NCBI GenBank assembly: GCA_946403845.1
Contig: CAMJBL010000003.1
Coordinates: 61,304-125,303 of the forward strand
Direction: 5' to 3'
DNA length: 64,000 nucleotides
From: an uncultured Prevotella sp.
GTDB lineage: Bacteria > Bacteroidota > Bacteroidia > Bacteroidales > Bacteroidaceae
In this document: positions 9,563 to 20,019 of the stretch, piece by piece
Layout of the letters: each line of letters begins with the position of its first letter
How positions within the stretch are numbered: the first letter of the stretch is position 1
The notes under the pieces: model-generated
The model's database searches: none
What the model saw: only the letters and a program-made list of their open reading frames with translations
What the model was told of the DNA's origin: nothing
Translations under genes and position numbers: made by a program

Positions 9563-12500
9563 ATGACAAAAAAGCACCTGGAGACCTTATTTGTTTCCAC
9601 CTTATTATATATATGCGCGGGCGCGAGCGCACAAGTGGTCATGAACATCAATTCCGCCCAGCGCGGACCATTGACCAGTCCCTACCAGTGGGGACTTTTC
9701 TTCGAGGAGATTAACCATGCCGGTGATGGTGGCCTCTATGCCGAACTCGTGAGAAACCGCTCTTTTGAGGAGTCTCAATATGACAATGGCTGGCAGGCAG
9801 TAAGTTCCTCCATCTACCGCCGCACTGCCGAATACACGCCTCTGCTGAACGATGCACAGGACGTTTGCCTCGACCTGTATACCAGTTCCTCTACCAGTGA
9901 GGCCCGCAAACGCGGCATCCGAAACGAAGGTTTCTGGGGCATGAATTTTGAAAAAGGCAAAACCTATCATCTGTCGCTCTATGCGAAAGGTAATAACAAT
10001 AATTATACAGGGCGCGTCTATGCCGCGCTACTGAAAAATGACGGCAAGACTGCCGTCAGCGACACCATTGCCCTGACAGGCGAAGTGTACACCGACAAAT
10101 GGAATAAACTGACCGCCGAACTTACGGCAAAAGATACAGACCACAGTGGACAGTTGCTGCTGCTGACCAGCAACGGCGGACACCTCTATATCGATGTAGT
10201 GTCACTGTTCCCTGACACTTGGAACAACCGGCCCAACGGACTGCGCCCCGATCTGGCACAACTGCTGGCCGATACGAAACCAACATTCCTCCGCTTTCCC
10301 GGCGGATGCTTCGTCGAAGGACAGCAAAGCTTCGACGACACCTGGCAGTGGAAGCGCACCATAGGTCCCATCGAACAACGACACGGGCACATGAGCCACA
10401 ACTGGGGCTACTGGAGCAGCGACGGCCTGGGCTTTGATGAATACCTTCAGCTGGCCGAGGACATGGGGGCTGCCCCACTCTTCGTTGTCAACGTCGGACT
10501 GGGACACGGTTGGTATGTTCCCATGGCCGACTTGGACACACTGGTACAGAATACACTTGATGCCATTGAATACGCCAACGGCGACGGCACGACGACATAC
10601 GGAGCCATGCGAATCAAAAACGGACATCCGGCTCCCTATAACTTGAAATTCATTGAGATCGGCAACGAGAACTATAACTACGACATGGGGTCGAACAGTG
10701 ACCAGAGCTATCAGTATCCCGAGCGCTACTATAAGTTCTACAAGGCCATCAAAGAAAAATATCCGGAAATCACCACCATCGGCAATGTGGAGGCGTGGGG
10801 TACCGACATCCCTACATGGCGCAACGAATACCCAGTTGAAATCGTTGACGAGCACTACTATCGCTCGCACGCCTGGATGAAACAAAACTACAAGAAGTAC
10901 GACAACTATCCCCGCGATGTCAAAGTTTATAACGGCGAATACGCTGCCAACAGTGGCGGCTACGGCACATATGGCAACCTGAACTCTGCATTGGGCGAGG
11001 CTGTCTACATGCTGGGGCAGGAACGTAACAGCGATGTATGCGTGATGGGGTCGTTCGCACCCATCTTTACACATGAGAGCAACCCCGCATGGGCCTACGA
11101 CATGATTCATTTCAACTCAGGTTCCAACTTCGTAACGCCCAGCTATCACGTGCAGAAGATGATGGCTCATAATTTAGGCTATCAGAACCTGCTGTGGACA
11201 GAAAGCGGCAACAGCATCACGGCCACAACCACGCATCAGGTGGGATTGGCCACATGGGACACACAGGCTTCGTTTGACGACGTCAAAGTTACGATAAACG
11301 GCGAGACCATTATTAGCGACAACTTCTCTGCGAATAATGGTTGGACAGACAATGGCGGCTCATGGAGTGTCAGCAACGGTGTGAAGAAACAGACGGGGAG
11401 TGGAACCAACAACGATAAGGGTTGTCGAAGTATCTACCTAACGAAATTCGACGGCTCTGCGTATACCTATACGCTTCGCGCCCGCAAGGACGGAGGTGCT
11501 GAAGGATTCCTCATCATCTTCGACTATCAGGACGAGGACAACTATGCATGGTGGAACATCGGTGGTTGGGGCAACACGCAGAATGCCATCGAGATATGCC
11601 GAGGTGGCTCAAAGGCACAATATAGCAAAGTCAACTACGCAGTGCCCACTGGCGACTGGGTAGATCTGAGAGTGGAGGTTGACGGCAATGTCATCAGTTG
11701 CTATATCAACGGCCAGAAGTATCATGAGCTGACGCTTGAATCGGAGCGTACCCTCTATCAGAGCTGTCAGATAAGTGAAGACGGACAGGAGATGATTCTC
11801 AAGGTGGTGAACCCCCACGGACAGACGCAACAATTGGTGTTGGACACCGACTTCAGCATTGGTAACGGTACGGTGGAACGACTGACGTCCACATACGGTA
11901 CTGACGAAAACACCATGCAGAATCCAGATAAGGTGAAGCCATCACCCTTGGAGGGCGTCGAAGGGGCATCAGAACTCATAGGATTTCCTGGACAAAATAC
12001 AAATGCAGTTTTCCAACTTGACATTCCTGCCTACTCGCTCAATATCTACCGTTTCCCCGTCACGGGACTGCTGGCAGAAGAGCCACAGAAGACCTGGGCC
12101 GACTATCCTGAATACGTGGAGGAGGACAAGGACATGGTGGCATATCTCTATGCCCACATGCACGAGACCGGCGAATACACCTGCTATGCGCTGAACACAG
12201 GCGGCAACAACTGGAACGACCTGTTAGCGAGCGGCGAAGTGTTTCCCACCTCGCAGTACACCAAGACCGGCGGCATGCGCGATGCATTCACCTACCGCCT
12301 AAAGAGCGGCAACGGCTTCATGTTGGTCGGTACCGACATGACGTCGCGCCTTGGATGGGAGAGCAATCACATCATGGACCTTATGCTTTCGCCAGACCTG
12401 ATTCACTGGACCAAAGAGGTGTTCATTGACCTGGAAACGAATGAGAATCTCGCAGCCATCGGCAAGGCATTAGGACGTACCATGACAGCCGACCTGATGA

Positions 12501-13939
12501 CAGCGGCTTGGGCCCCACAGGTGATCTACGACCCCGTCACAAAGACATACATACTCTATTATAGCGTAGGCGTGAAGGGTGACAAGCATTATATATTCTA
12601 CCAACAGATTGACGAAGAACTCAACATCCTCTGCGAACCGCGCGTGTACTTCTCACCAGGATATGACATTATCGATGCCGACATTGTGTGGAACGCAGTT
12701 GACCAGCAGTATGTCATGTTGTTCAAATGTGAGTCAACAAACGGCTTTGACCGTGCTACAGCACCCAAATTAGTGCCGGAGAAGGATGCTACAGGTACTA
12801 CTGTTTGGACAGTTACCAAGGATTTCCACGTCGGAGAGAATAATCAGGCCATCGAGGGCATGACGCAGTGGCGTCCCATCGGAGATCTGCGCTGGCGTCT
12901 GGCATATATCAATTATAGCGGAGGCTACGCTTACCGCATGCGCTATATGGATGAGCACTGCATGGGCGTTGACCCAGTAGGTCACAATATCAACGGCAAC
13001 CTGAAAGCCCAACACGGCTGTGTCATGAAGATTACACAGGCAGAATGCGATATGCTGAAAGCCTGGGATCAGGTGGTGACACTGCTGCCGAAGGTGAAGG
13101 CTTTCCATGCGGTAAAACCGACCGATCAACACAAGACGGCCATTGAAGCTGCTGAGGCTGCGCTGGCCAACAGCACAACTTTTGCTGAGAATGCCGCTGC
13201 CATGCAGAAGGCCTTGGAGCTGCTGAAGGCCTGCGAGACGGATACACGCCAGATTGCCATTGAGGAGGCCGTAAAAAACGGCCATGGCGACCTGACCTGC
13301 ATGATTGAAAATGCCGATTTCTCAAAAGGAGATGCCGCCTGGTATACCATTAACGGTTTTACGGCGGCCAACGGCTATGTGGCCGAGTTCTGGAACAAGA
13401 ACTTCTACATGTCGCAAACAATATCAGGACTGCCTGACGGTAACTATGAGGTGGGAGTGCAGAGTTTTTTTCGATATGGCTCGCGGGATGTCGCCTTTCA
13501 GGCCCATCGGAACGGAACGGAGCAACTGAACGCCAAGCTGTTTGCCAACAATGCCGAGACACCAGTCATGAGTCTCTATGACAACAGTGCTGCCAAGCGT
13601 TACGGCACTGCGAGCTACAACAACTATCCCGATAACGTGACACAGGCCAACCAGGCTTTCAACTCCTATGGCCTATATTACAATAAGGTAGAAACCACCG
13701 TTACCAACGGAACCTTAGTGATAGGACTCTATAAGACTGATTGGTTAGACAGTGACTGGTGCTGTTTCGATAATTTCTCACTGACTTACCTCGGTCCACT
13801 GACAAGTGTAAAGGCAGTCAGAGACGATAACGGACGACGCGAGGATGGGGTCTATAACCTGAAAGGCCAGCGCCTTCATGATAACGCCGCACAACGAGGC
13901 ATCTATATCAGCAACGGACAAAAAATAACGATAAAATAA
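9563..13939 (+). CDS. Bimodular secreted arabinosidase: GH51 alpha-L-arabinofuranosidase fused to a GH43-like domain
   Basis: 1458 residues with a signal peptide (cleavage near GASAQ, residue 24). GH51 part (about 25-850): SPYQWGLFFEEINHAGDGG opening, acid/base Glu369 in EIGNENYNYD and nucleophile Glu459 in VYNGEYAANSGG. A concanavalin-like lectin domain (about 570-720) is inserted before the GH51 beta-sandwich ends. A GH43-type five-bladed propeller spans about 855-1170, with WAPQVIYDP and AIEGMTQW; GH43 enzymes normally have WAPDV, so the pKa-modulating Asp is Gln here and activity is less certain. A helical linker, one copy of the DVTS/NPxF-type module (about 1247-1412) and a YNLKGQR tail follow. 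The first cassette gene starts 15 bp later, so they are co-transcribed. Likely releases arabinofuranose from arabinogalactan or arabinan. Confidence 0.88.
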   Translation: MTKKHLETLFVSTLLYICAGASAQVVMNINSAQRGPLTSPYQWGLFFEEINHAGDGGLYAELVRNRSFEESQYDNGWQAVSSSIYRRTAEYTPLLNDAQDVCLDLYTSSSTSEARKRGIRNEGFWGMNFEKGKTYHLSLYAKGNNNNYTGRVYAALLKNDGKTAVSDTIALTGEVYTDKWNKLTAELTAKDTDHSGQLLLLTSNGGHLYIDVVSLFPDTWNNRPNGLRPDLAQLLADTKPTFLRFPGGCFVEGQQSFDDTWQWKRTIGPIEQRHGHMSHNWGYWSSDGLGFDEYLQLAEDMGAAPLFVVNVGLGHGWYVPMADLDTLVQNTLDAIEYANGDGTTTYGAMRIKNGHPAPYNLKFIEIGNENYNYDMGSNSDQSYQYPERYYKFYKAIKEKYPEITTIGNVEAWGTDIPTWRNEYPVEIVDEHYYRSHAWMKQNYKKYDNYPRDVKVYNGEYAANSGGYGTYGNLNSALGEAVYMLGQERNSDVCVMGSFAPIFTHESNPAWAYDMIHFNSGSNFVTPSYHVQKMMAHNLGYQNLLWTESGNSITATTTHQVGLATWDTQASFDDVKVTINGETIISDNFSANNGWTDNGGSWSVSNGVKKQTGSGTNNDKGCRSIYLTKFDGSAYTYTLRARKDGGAEGFLIIFDYQDEDNYAWWNIGGWGNTQNAIEICRGGSKAQYSKVNYAVPTGDWVDLRVEVDGNVISCYINGQKYHELTLESERTLYQSCQISEDGQEMILKVVNPHGQTQQLVLDTDFSIGNGTVERLTSTYGTDENTMQNPDKVKPSPLEGVEGASELIGFPGQNTNAVFQLDIPAYSLNIYRFPVTGLLAEEPQKTWADYPEYVEEDKDMVAYLYAHMHETGEYTCYALNTGGNNWNDLLASGEVFPTSQYTKTGGMRDAFTYRLKSGNGFMLVGTDMTSRLGWESNHIMDLMLSPDLIHWTKEVFIDLETNENLAAIGKALGRTMTADLMTAAWAPQVIYDPVTKTYILYYSVGVKGDKHYIFYQQIDEELNILCEPRVYFSPGYDIIDADIVWNAVDQQYVMLFKCESTNGFDRATAPKLVPEKDATGTTVWTVTKDFHVGENNQAIEGMTQWRPIGDLRWRLAYINYSGGYAYRMRYMDEHCMGVDPVGHNINGNLKAQHGCVMKITQAECDMLKAWDQVVTLLPKVKAFHAVKPTDQHKTAIEAAEAALANSTTFAENAAAMQKALELLKACETDTRQIAIEEAVKNGHGDLTCMIENADFSKGDAAWYTINGFTAANGYVAEFWNKNFYMSQTISGLPDGNYEVGVQSFFRYGSRDVAFQAHRNGTEQLNAKLFANNAETPVMSLYDNSAAKRYGTASYNNYPDNVTQANQAFNSYGLYYNKVETTVTNGTLVIGLYKTDWLDSDWCCFDNFSLTYLGPLTSVKAVRDDNGRREDGVYNLKGQRLHDNAAQRGIYISNGQKITIK

Positions 13940-13954
13940 CTAAATAACAATTGT

Positions 13955-16612
13955 ATGGAATTCAGATCAATCGCAAGACAAGGTCGCGCGGTGGCCATTG
14001 TGACCTGCTGTCTGCTAATGGGAGCCTGGACGGTGCAGTCGTGTAAAGACGAATACACCCTGACAGGTCAACCTTCGTGGTTGGGTAACTCTATCTATGA
14101 GCGACTGCAGGAAGATGGCAATTACACCACCCTGCTACGGCTGGTCGACGACCTAGAACAGACGGAGGTGCTCAGCCACTCGGGTTCGAAGACACTCTTT
14201 GCTGCCAACGACTCGGCTTTCCAGGCTTGGTTCGCCAACAACAAATGGGGCGTAAAAAACTACTCACAACTCAGCACGGCCCAGAAGAAAATGCTACTCA
14301 ACAACACGATGATCAACAATCCCTACCTCATCGAGTTGTTATCCAATGTCAGCGGTACGCCACCATTGGAGGGAATGTGCATGCGCCGAGAGACCGCTAC
14401 GACCATCTACGACTCCGTAGAGATTATTTCACCTGACAAGATGCCGGCTACGGCTGTCTGGCAACGGTTCCGCGACCAGCGCAAGAGCATCCCCATACTG
14501 AAAGATGCTACCACGCCGCCCATGATCCACTTCCTGCCGAAGTTCATGGAGTATTACAATATCAACAGCGAAGACCTTGCCGTGCTCACCAATCACCAGG
14601 CCACTTCGGCCGACGAGGCATGGGTAAACTCACGCAAGGTGCTTGAGCGCGATATAACGTGCAAGAACGGCTACATCCAGAGAATCGACGGTGTGATAGA
14701 GCCAATGACCAACATGGCCGAAGTGCTCCGCCAGCATCCGCAGCTGTCAAAGTGGTCCGCGCTTGTCGACCGTTTCTCGGCACCCTATTATAATGCCACG
14801 GCGACACGTGAGTATAACCGTTTGTTCAACAACGAGGACTCTGTCTACACCATGCGCTATCTGAGCAAACGGTCTGAAGGTGGTACGTCGCTGACGGAGA
14901 ATCCTGACGGAGAGGTGGCTGCCGCACTGCTGACCTTTGACCCGGGCTGGAACCAGTATATGTACAACAACACCATGGGCTACGACCTGCACTATGATGC
15001 GGGGGCCATGATAGCACCCACCAATGAGGCGCTGGATACCTGGTGGAACAATGAGGGCAAAGACCTGCAAATGGAATATGGATCGTGGGAGAATGTGCCT
15101 AATGCCACGCTGGCCAAGCTGATCAATGTCAACATGCTACCCACATTCACAGAGGCTGTCCCGTCGAAGTTCGAACGGGTGCTGAACGATGCCAAGGAGA
15201 ATCTGGGCATTGAAGCCCGCTACGTCGACTCATGCTTTATGGCATGTAACGGCGTGGTCTACATGGTCAACAAGGTGTTTTCGCCAGCCGAATATGCGTC
15301 TGTGGCCTATCCTGCCCTGGCGCACCAATCGACGATGAACGTAATCTACTGGGCCATCGACCAGTTGAACTTCCTGCCTTACCTATTGTCAATGGACTCG
15401 AGATACAGCGTGCTGCTGCCCACCAACGAGGCGCTGCTATGGTATCTCGACCCTGCAACGTATGGGGGCATAGACCGCCTGTCGGGCATGGAGGCGCCAA
15501 CGGCCTTAGAGTTCTACTATGATGCGTCGAAACCCTTGTCAGAGCGCGTGCAGGCGCGCCGTTTCAACACCACCGTAGATACGGACGGCAACATCGCCAA
15601 GGGTGTGCGTACGCAGGCCACTGTAGACCGTAGCGTAATTGACGACCGCTTGAAGCGCCTCATGGACGACCTCATCATTGTGGGCGATGTGGAGGACGGT
15701 CACGAATACTATAAGACCAAGGGAGGATCGCTGATTCGTGTCAGCCGCACTGCCGACGGCAGGATAGCCTTCAGCGGAGGCTGGCAGATGGAGCATAACG
15801 CAAAACCACTTCCTGTGGAAACCAATGAGATCTATCCCAAGGACAACGGTAAGTCATACCAGTTGAACAACGAGGTACCCATGGGCACACAAAAATCCAT
15901 TTACCTGACGCTGAAAGGCAACGAGGCCTTCTCGGAATTCCTCACCCTGATTGACAATGACGGTGCCAATCTACTGGGCACAAAACTCAATAATGAATAC
16001 AATGCAGGACTGTCAGCACAGGGCTCGAAGAATCTCACACTGCTCGATAACTACAACTACACAATCTATGTGCCCACCAACGAGTCGATACGCGACCTTA
16101 TAGACCGCGGACTGCTCCCCACATGGGATGACTACGAGGCAATGGAAAACGAAGGATTTGCCGACGAGGCTGCCGTTGACAGCGCACAACAGATTATCAA
16201 GAGCATCATCGTCAACTTTATCCGTTACCATGTGCAAGACCACAGCGTGGCCATCAACATGGCTCCCGAACTATACGATGAAGACCTGGAGACAGGTGTA
16301 AAGACCCCATCTTATGTAAATATCTTCGAATCGATGAAACGTAACTACGATACGGGGCGCTTCTTCGGACTGGAGAGTGACAACAGTAACGGGCAACTGA
16401 CTGTGAAGGATGTCATGGGCAATGTACGCCATGTGACGAAACAGAACGGGCTCTACAACAATATTTGCCGCGAATACTGGTTTAACGGCTCAGGCAATAC
16501 GGCCAGAATATTTATGGCCTCTGATGCCGTGGTACACCAGATTGACGCACCACTGTTCTATGAAGAGATGACCCCCTGGCGCGAGCTACTTAAAACCATA
16601 AGGAGGAAGTAA
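13955..16612 (+). CDS. Fasciclin-repeat surface lipoprotein F1, cassette copy 1
   Basis: 885 residues. Lipoprotein signal peptide with Cys30 in TVQSCKDEYT; the charged residues after Cys fit the Bacteroidota surface-export signal. Several FAS1-type units are visible by their 'TLFAANDSAF' motif and relatives: about 46-140, VLLPTNEALLWY region about 450-500, and a last unit about 650-880 with IYVPTNESIRDLI and ending ASDAVVHQID. FAS1 domains mediate adhesion or ligand binding. It lies 15 bp after the GH51-GH43 gene and 4 bp before SusC, in the usual position of a surface glycan-binding protein. Its paralogue at 40361-43006 (881 residues) is similar throughout. A glycan-binding role is inference. 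Confidence 0.85.
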   Translation: MEFRSIARQGRAVAIVTCCLLMGAWTVQSCKDEYTLTGQPSWLGNSIYERLQEDGNYTTLLRLVDDLEQTEVLSHSGSKTLFAANDSAFQAWFANNKWGVKNYSQLSTAQKKMLLNNTMINNPYLIELLSNVSGTPPLEGMCMRRETATTIYDSVEIISPDKMPATAVWQRFRDQRKSIPILKDATTPPMIHFLPKFMEYYNINSEDLAVLTNHQATSADEAWVNSRKVLERDITCKNGYIQRIDGVIEPMTNMAEVLRQHPQLSKWSALVDRFSAPYYNATATREYNRLFNNEDSVYTMRYLSKRSEGGTSLTENPDGEVAAALLTFDPGWNQYMYNNTMGYDLHYDAGAMIAPTNEALDTWWNNEGKDLQMEYGSWENVPNATLAKLINVNMLPTFTEAVPSKFERVLNDAKENLGIEARYVDSCFMACNGVVYMVNKVFSPAEYASVAYPALAHQSTMNVIYWAIDQLNFLPYLLSMDSRYSVLLPTNEALLWYLDPATYGGIDRLSGMEAPTALEFYYDASKPLSERVQARRFNTTVDTDGNIAKGVRTQATVDRSVIDDRLKRLMDDLIIVGDVEDGHEYYKTKGGSLIRVSRTADGRIAFSGGWQMEHNAKPLPVETNEIYPKDNGKSYQLNNEVPMGTQKSIYLTLKGNEAFSEFLTLIDNDGANLLGTKLNNEYNAGLSAQGSKNLTLLDNYNYTIYVPTNESIRDLIDRGLLPTWDDYEAMENEGFADEAAVDSAQQIIKSIIVNFIRYHVQDHSVAINMAPELYDEDLETGVKTPSYVNIFESMKRNYDTGRFFGLESDNSNGQLTVKDVMGNVRHVTKQNGLYNNICREYWFNGSGNTARIFMASDAVVHQIDAPLFYEEMTPWRELLKTIRRK
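16600..16607 (+). promoter_or_regulatory. Strong Shine-Dalgarno site for SusC, inside the end of F1
   Basis: AAGGAGGA lies in the last codons of the fasciclin gene (encoding the RRK end) and 9 bp before the SusC ATG at 16617. A near-consensus Shine-Dalgarno is uncommon in Bacteroidota and suggests translational coupling. It is conserved at 42994-43001 in the other cassette. Confidence 0.75.
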
Positions 16613-16616
16613 AGGT

Positions 16617-19600
16617 ATGAGAACACTGAAATCTATCATAATAGTGCTGGCGCTGTTGGCTACAACAGTTGTCAATGCACAGAACATCACATCGGTCCAT
16701 GGAACGATAAGTGATGATATGGGACCACTGATGGGAGCAACGGTGTGCGAGATTGACGGCAATGGGCGTATCATCGAATCGACCGTTACCGACCTGAACG
16801 GTAACTTCACCATGAAGGTGAAAAACCAGAAGGACAAGATCCGCTTCAGCTTCGTAGGATTGAAAACACAGACCCTACCCATCAACAAGACCACATACAC
16901 TGTAAAAATGGAGTCAGCCACCACACTGAAAGAGGTGACTGTGAAGTCCAAGCGCCGCGTGACAGGCAACGGACTGCCCATTCCGCAGAGAGAGGTATCG
17001 AGTGCCACACAGAGCTTCTCGATGAAAGATGTAGAGGGTATGGCTTTCACGACCGTGGATGAAGCCCTGCAGGGACGTATTGCCGGTCTGGACATCGTGG
17101 GCAACAGCGGAGACTTGGGCTCCGGTTCAACAATGCGTCTGCGCGGTGCTTCGTCATTGTCAACGCTGACTAACGCCAATCCACTGATTGTCGTTGACGG
17201 CAACATCCGTGAAGTGAGCCTTGACAACTTCGACATGGCTGCTGCCAACAATGAGAAATTTGCAGAATTGCTGAACATCAACCCTGAGGATATTGCGGAC
17301 ATCCGCGTGCTGAAAGATGCCGCCGCCACTGCCATCTACGGTTCACAAGGTGGTAATGGTGTCATCGAACTGACAACAAAACGCGGTACACGCGGTGCAC
17401 CGAAAATCACCTACTCACTGAAGCTCACCGGCACCTATCAGCCAAATGGTTATCCCATGCTGAGTGGCGACGACTACACCATGCTGCTGAAAGAGGCTTA
17501 CTTCAATCCTTCGCAGGATGACGTTGCTTCTGCCACCATCAGCGAGATCAACTATACCCCGACATTCTCAGAGTATGAGCAGTATAACAACAACACCGAT
17601 TGGCGCGATGCCATCACACAGTGGGGTCTGCGTCAGAACCACTACGTCACTGTCAGCGGTGGCGGCGAGAAAGCCTCGTTCCGCATTGGTGGTGGATTCG
17701 ACCATGAGACCGGTACCATCATCGAACAGAAACTGAACCGTTTCTCAACGCGAGTGGCACTGGACTATAATGTCAGTGAGCGTATCCGTGTCAGTACCAA
17801 CTTCGCACTGACGTACACCAAGAATGACAAGAACTGGGTGTATAATACAGGCGATTGGGTGAGCTTCAAAGGCGACGGCGAAGGTCTGTTGGCATTGGCG
17901 CTGAAGAAGATGCCAAACATGAGCATCTACGAACAGGATCCCTTGACGGGTTTAGACACCGATACTTACTACATGATGCTGCAGAACGGCTCAAGCATCT
18001 TCGACGGCGACCAGAAGAAATATCCCAACCCCGTAGCCAGTGCTCATCTGGCCAAGAACCAGCAGCGCACTTACGACATGACCCCGGAGCTCATTATCCA
18101 GTATCAGCTCTTAGGCATGGATGAAGACCACTGGCAATTGAATTGGCGTGGCTCGGTGTATATGAATATCTATAATGAATTCAACAACCGCTACTATCCG
18201 CAGGAGTTGCGTTCTGTGAAGTGGGATAATGGATCTGGCGTGAACGCCACCTATGACGGATCATCGGAAAGCGTATCGATCAACACCAAGCAGACATTGA
18301 CACTCATTCCTGCCTTCAAAAACAAAGACCACTCTGCATTGGCCCTTGCCCGATTTGAACTAACCAGCGGCTCTTCTTCCGGTCAGTCAGAAGACAAGAA
18401 GGGAGCTGCATCAGGTATTGATGGTTCAGATGCCGGTGGCCAGATCAGTAATATGAGCAGTTGGTACAATCAGTGGCGTTCCATGTATTTCACCTTCTCG
18501 GCTCACTATGCCTACAAGGGCCGCTACATTGCCGATTTTACACTGCGTGCTGATGGTACCACCAAGTTCGGCCCAAACAACCGTTGGGGATACTTCCCGT
18601 CGGCATCGCTGAAATGGATTGTCAGCGACGAGCCTTGGATGGAGAAATATAAACCCACGCTGTCGATGCTTGCCATACGTCCCAGTTGGGGACGTGTGGG
18701 TAACCAACCCAACAAGGAGTACTTGTACACATCGAAGTATGGAGTCACCGATAAATACATTGACAAGAGTGCCATGTACCCCATCAACATCCAACTGACA
18801 GACCTGAGGTGGCAAATGGTGTCAAGCTATAACCTCGGTTTAGACTTGGGACTCTTCGACGACCGACTCACCATGGCTGTTGAATTATACACATCAACCA
18901 CATCGGACATGCTGCTTGAAAACTACCGCATTCCATCCAACTCTGGTTTTGCTACCGTACCGTACCACAACAACGGTAAGATGCGAAACACCGGTTGGGA
19001 ATTCCATATCAACACCCGTGATCTTGTCAAGGTGGGCAAGTTCACCTTTGACCTGAATGCCAACTTCGGCAACAACCGCAACGAGATATTGGAAATGGAC
19101 GAATACGTACTTAACAGCCTCAACTCTACTTTCGGCTATTCCAACAGCGAAACACTACGCCGCGTGCAACTGGAAAACCCGTTAGGTGCCATCTACGGAT
19201 TCCGCTACAAGGGTGTCTATCAGTACAATTACTCTACCTTCAACAAGATGAGCGACAGCCAGCGGCAAGCGTTCCTTCAGTCGGGGAAGACAGCACCCGT
19301 AGGTCTCAGCGAGGAGGGTGAAATCATCTACGATGCACAAGGCAACCCGCTCCGCATGATATATAACTACACCAACGACGGAACGGGCAAAAACTACCGT
19401 TTCTGCGGTGGTGATGCCATTTATGAGGACATCAACCACGACGGTCAGATCAATGCCCTTGATATTGTCTACCTCGGCTCTTCACTGCCCAAGCTGACGG
19501 GTGGTTTCGGTTTCACCTTCAACTATGGCGACTGGCGATTGACCACTCAGTTCAACTACCGTTATGGCAACAAGATTCTGAACATGGCACGTATGAATGC

Positions 19601-19982
19601 TGAAGCTATGATTGGCAACAACAACCAGAGTCAGGCCGTAAACTATCGTTGGCGCAAGGAGGGCGATGTAACGAACATTCCACGTGCGATGTACGGATCC
19701 ACATCGAGCTACAATACACTGGTCAGCGACCGTTTTGTGGAAGACGGCAGTTACCTCCGTATGAGCTATGCTCAGATATCATATGCCATCAAGAAGAAGT
19801 ATCTGAAGTGGATCGGTCTGTCACGTCTCTCACTATATGCCAGTGTGAACAATCCATTTGTCATCACGAAGTACTCTGGTGTTGACCCTGACATCTCTGC
19901 CCGCGGCTACGATCCCGCCATCGACTGGGCTCAGACACCACGTTCACGCTCCTTTACCCTTGGTATCACAGTAGACTTTTGA
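16617..19982 (+). CDS. SusC/RagA-family TonB-dependent outer-membrane transporter, cassette copy 1, first SusC
   Basis: 1121 residues. Signal peptide ends VVNAQ (about 22). A carboxypeptidase-regulatory-like domain (about 24-100, SVHGTISDDMGPLMGATV) precedes the plug (about 110-260, with VDEALQGRIAGLDI, LIVVDGNIR and IRVLKDAAATAIYGSQGGNGVI), then a beta barrel ending in the aromatic strand RSRSFTLGITVDF. It would import oligosaccharides with the SusD encoded 37 bp downstream. The paralogue at 43010-46330 is closely similar over the plug and much of the barrel. Confidence 0.97.
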   Translation: MRTLKSIIIVLALLATTVVNAQNITSVHGTISDDMGPLMGATVCEIDGNGRIIESTVTDLNGNFTMKVKNQKDKIRFSFVGLKTQTLPINKTTYTVKMESATTLKEVTVKSKRRVTGNGLPIPQREVSSATQSFSMKDVEGMAFTTVDEALQGRIAGLDIVGNSGDLGSGSTMRLRGASSLSTLTNANPLIVVDGNIREVSLDNFDMAAANNEKFAELLNINPEDIADIRVLKDAAATAIYGSQGGNGVIELTTKRGTRGAPKITYSLKLTGTYQPNGYPMLSGDDYTMLLKEAYFNPSQDDVASATISEINYTPTFSEYEQYNNNTDWRDAITQWGLRQNHYVTVSGGGEKASFRIGGGFDHETGTIIEQKLNRFSTRVALDYNVSERIRVSTNFALTYTKNDKNWVYNTGDWVSFKGDGEGLLALALKKMPNMSIYEQDPLTGLDTDTYYMMLQNGSSIFDGDQKKYPNPVASAHLAKNQQRTYDMTPELIIQYQLLGMDEDHWQLNWRGSVYMNIYNEFNNRYYPQELRSVKWDNGSGVNATYDGSSESVSINTKQTLTLIPAFKNKDHSALALARFELTSGSSSGQSEDKKGAASGIDGSDAGGQISNMSSWYNQWRSMYFTFSAHYAYKGRYIADFTLRADGTTKFGPNNRWGYFPSASLKWIVSDEPWMEKYKPTLSMLAIRPSWGRVGNQPNKEYLYTSKYGVTDKYIDKSAMYPINIQLTDLRWQMVSSYNLGLDLGLFDDRLTMAVELYTSTTSDMLLENYRIPSNSGFATVPYHNNGKMRNTGWEFHINTRDLVKVGKFTFDLNANFGNNRNEILEMDEYVLNSLNSTFGYSNSETLRRVQLENPLGAIYGFRYKGVYQYNYSTFNKMSDSQRQAFLQSGKTAPVGLSEEGEIIYDAQGNPLRMIYNYTNDGTGKNYRFCGGDAIYEDINHDGQINALDIVYLGSSLPKLTGGFGFTFNYGDWRLTTQFNYRYGNKILNMARMNAEAMIGNNNQSQAVNYRWRKEGDVTNIPRAMYGSTSSYNTLVSDRFVEDGSYLRMSYAQISYAIKKKYLKWIGLSRLSLYASVNNPFVITKYSGVDPDISARGYDPAIDWAQTPRSRSFTLGITVDF

Positions 19983-19984
19983 AG

Positions 19985-20016
19985 CATTGAAAAATTGAAG
20001 AATTGAAAAATTGAAG
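19985..20016 (+). repeat. 8-bp tandem array before SusD
   Basis: Four 8-mers CATTGAAA, AATTGAAG, AATTGAAA, AATTGAAG end 3 bp before the ATG at 20020. It occupies nearly the whole SusC-SusD spacer; no Shine-Dalgarno is present. In cassette copy 2 the equivalent spacer has no repeat. Confidence 0.75.
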
Positions 20017-20019
20017 TTT

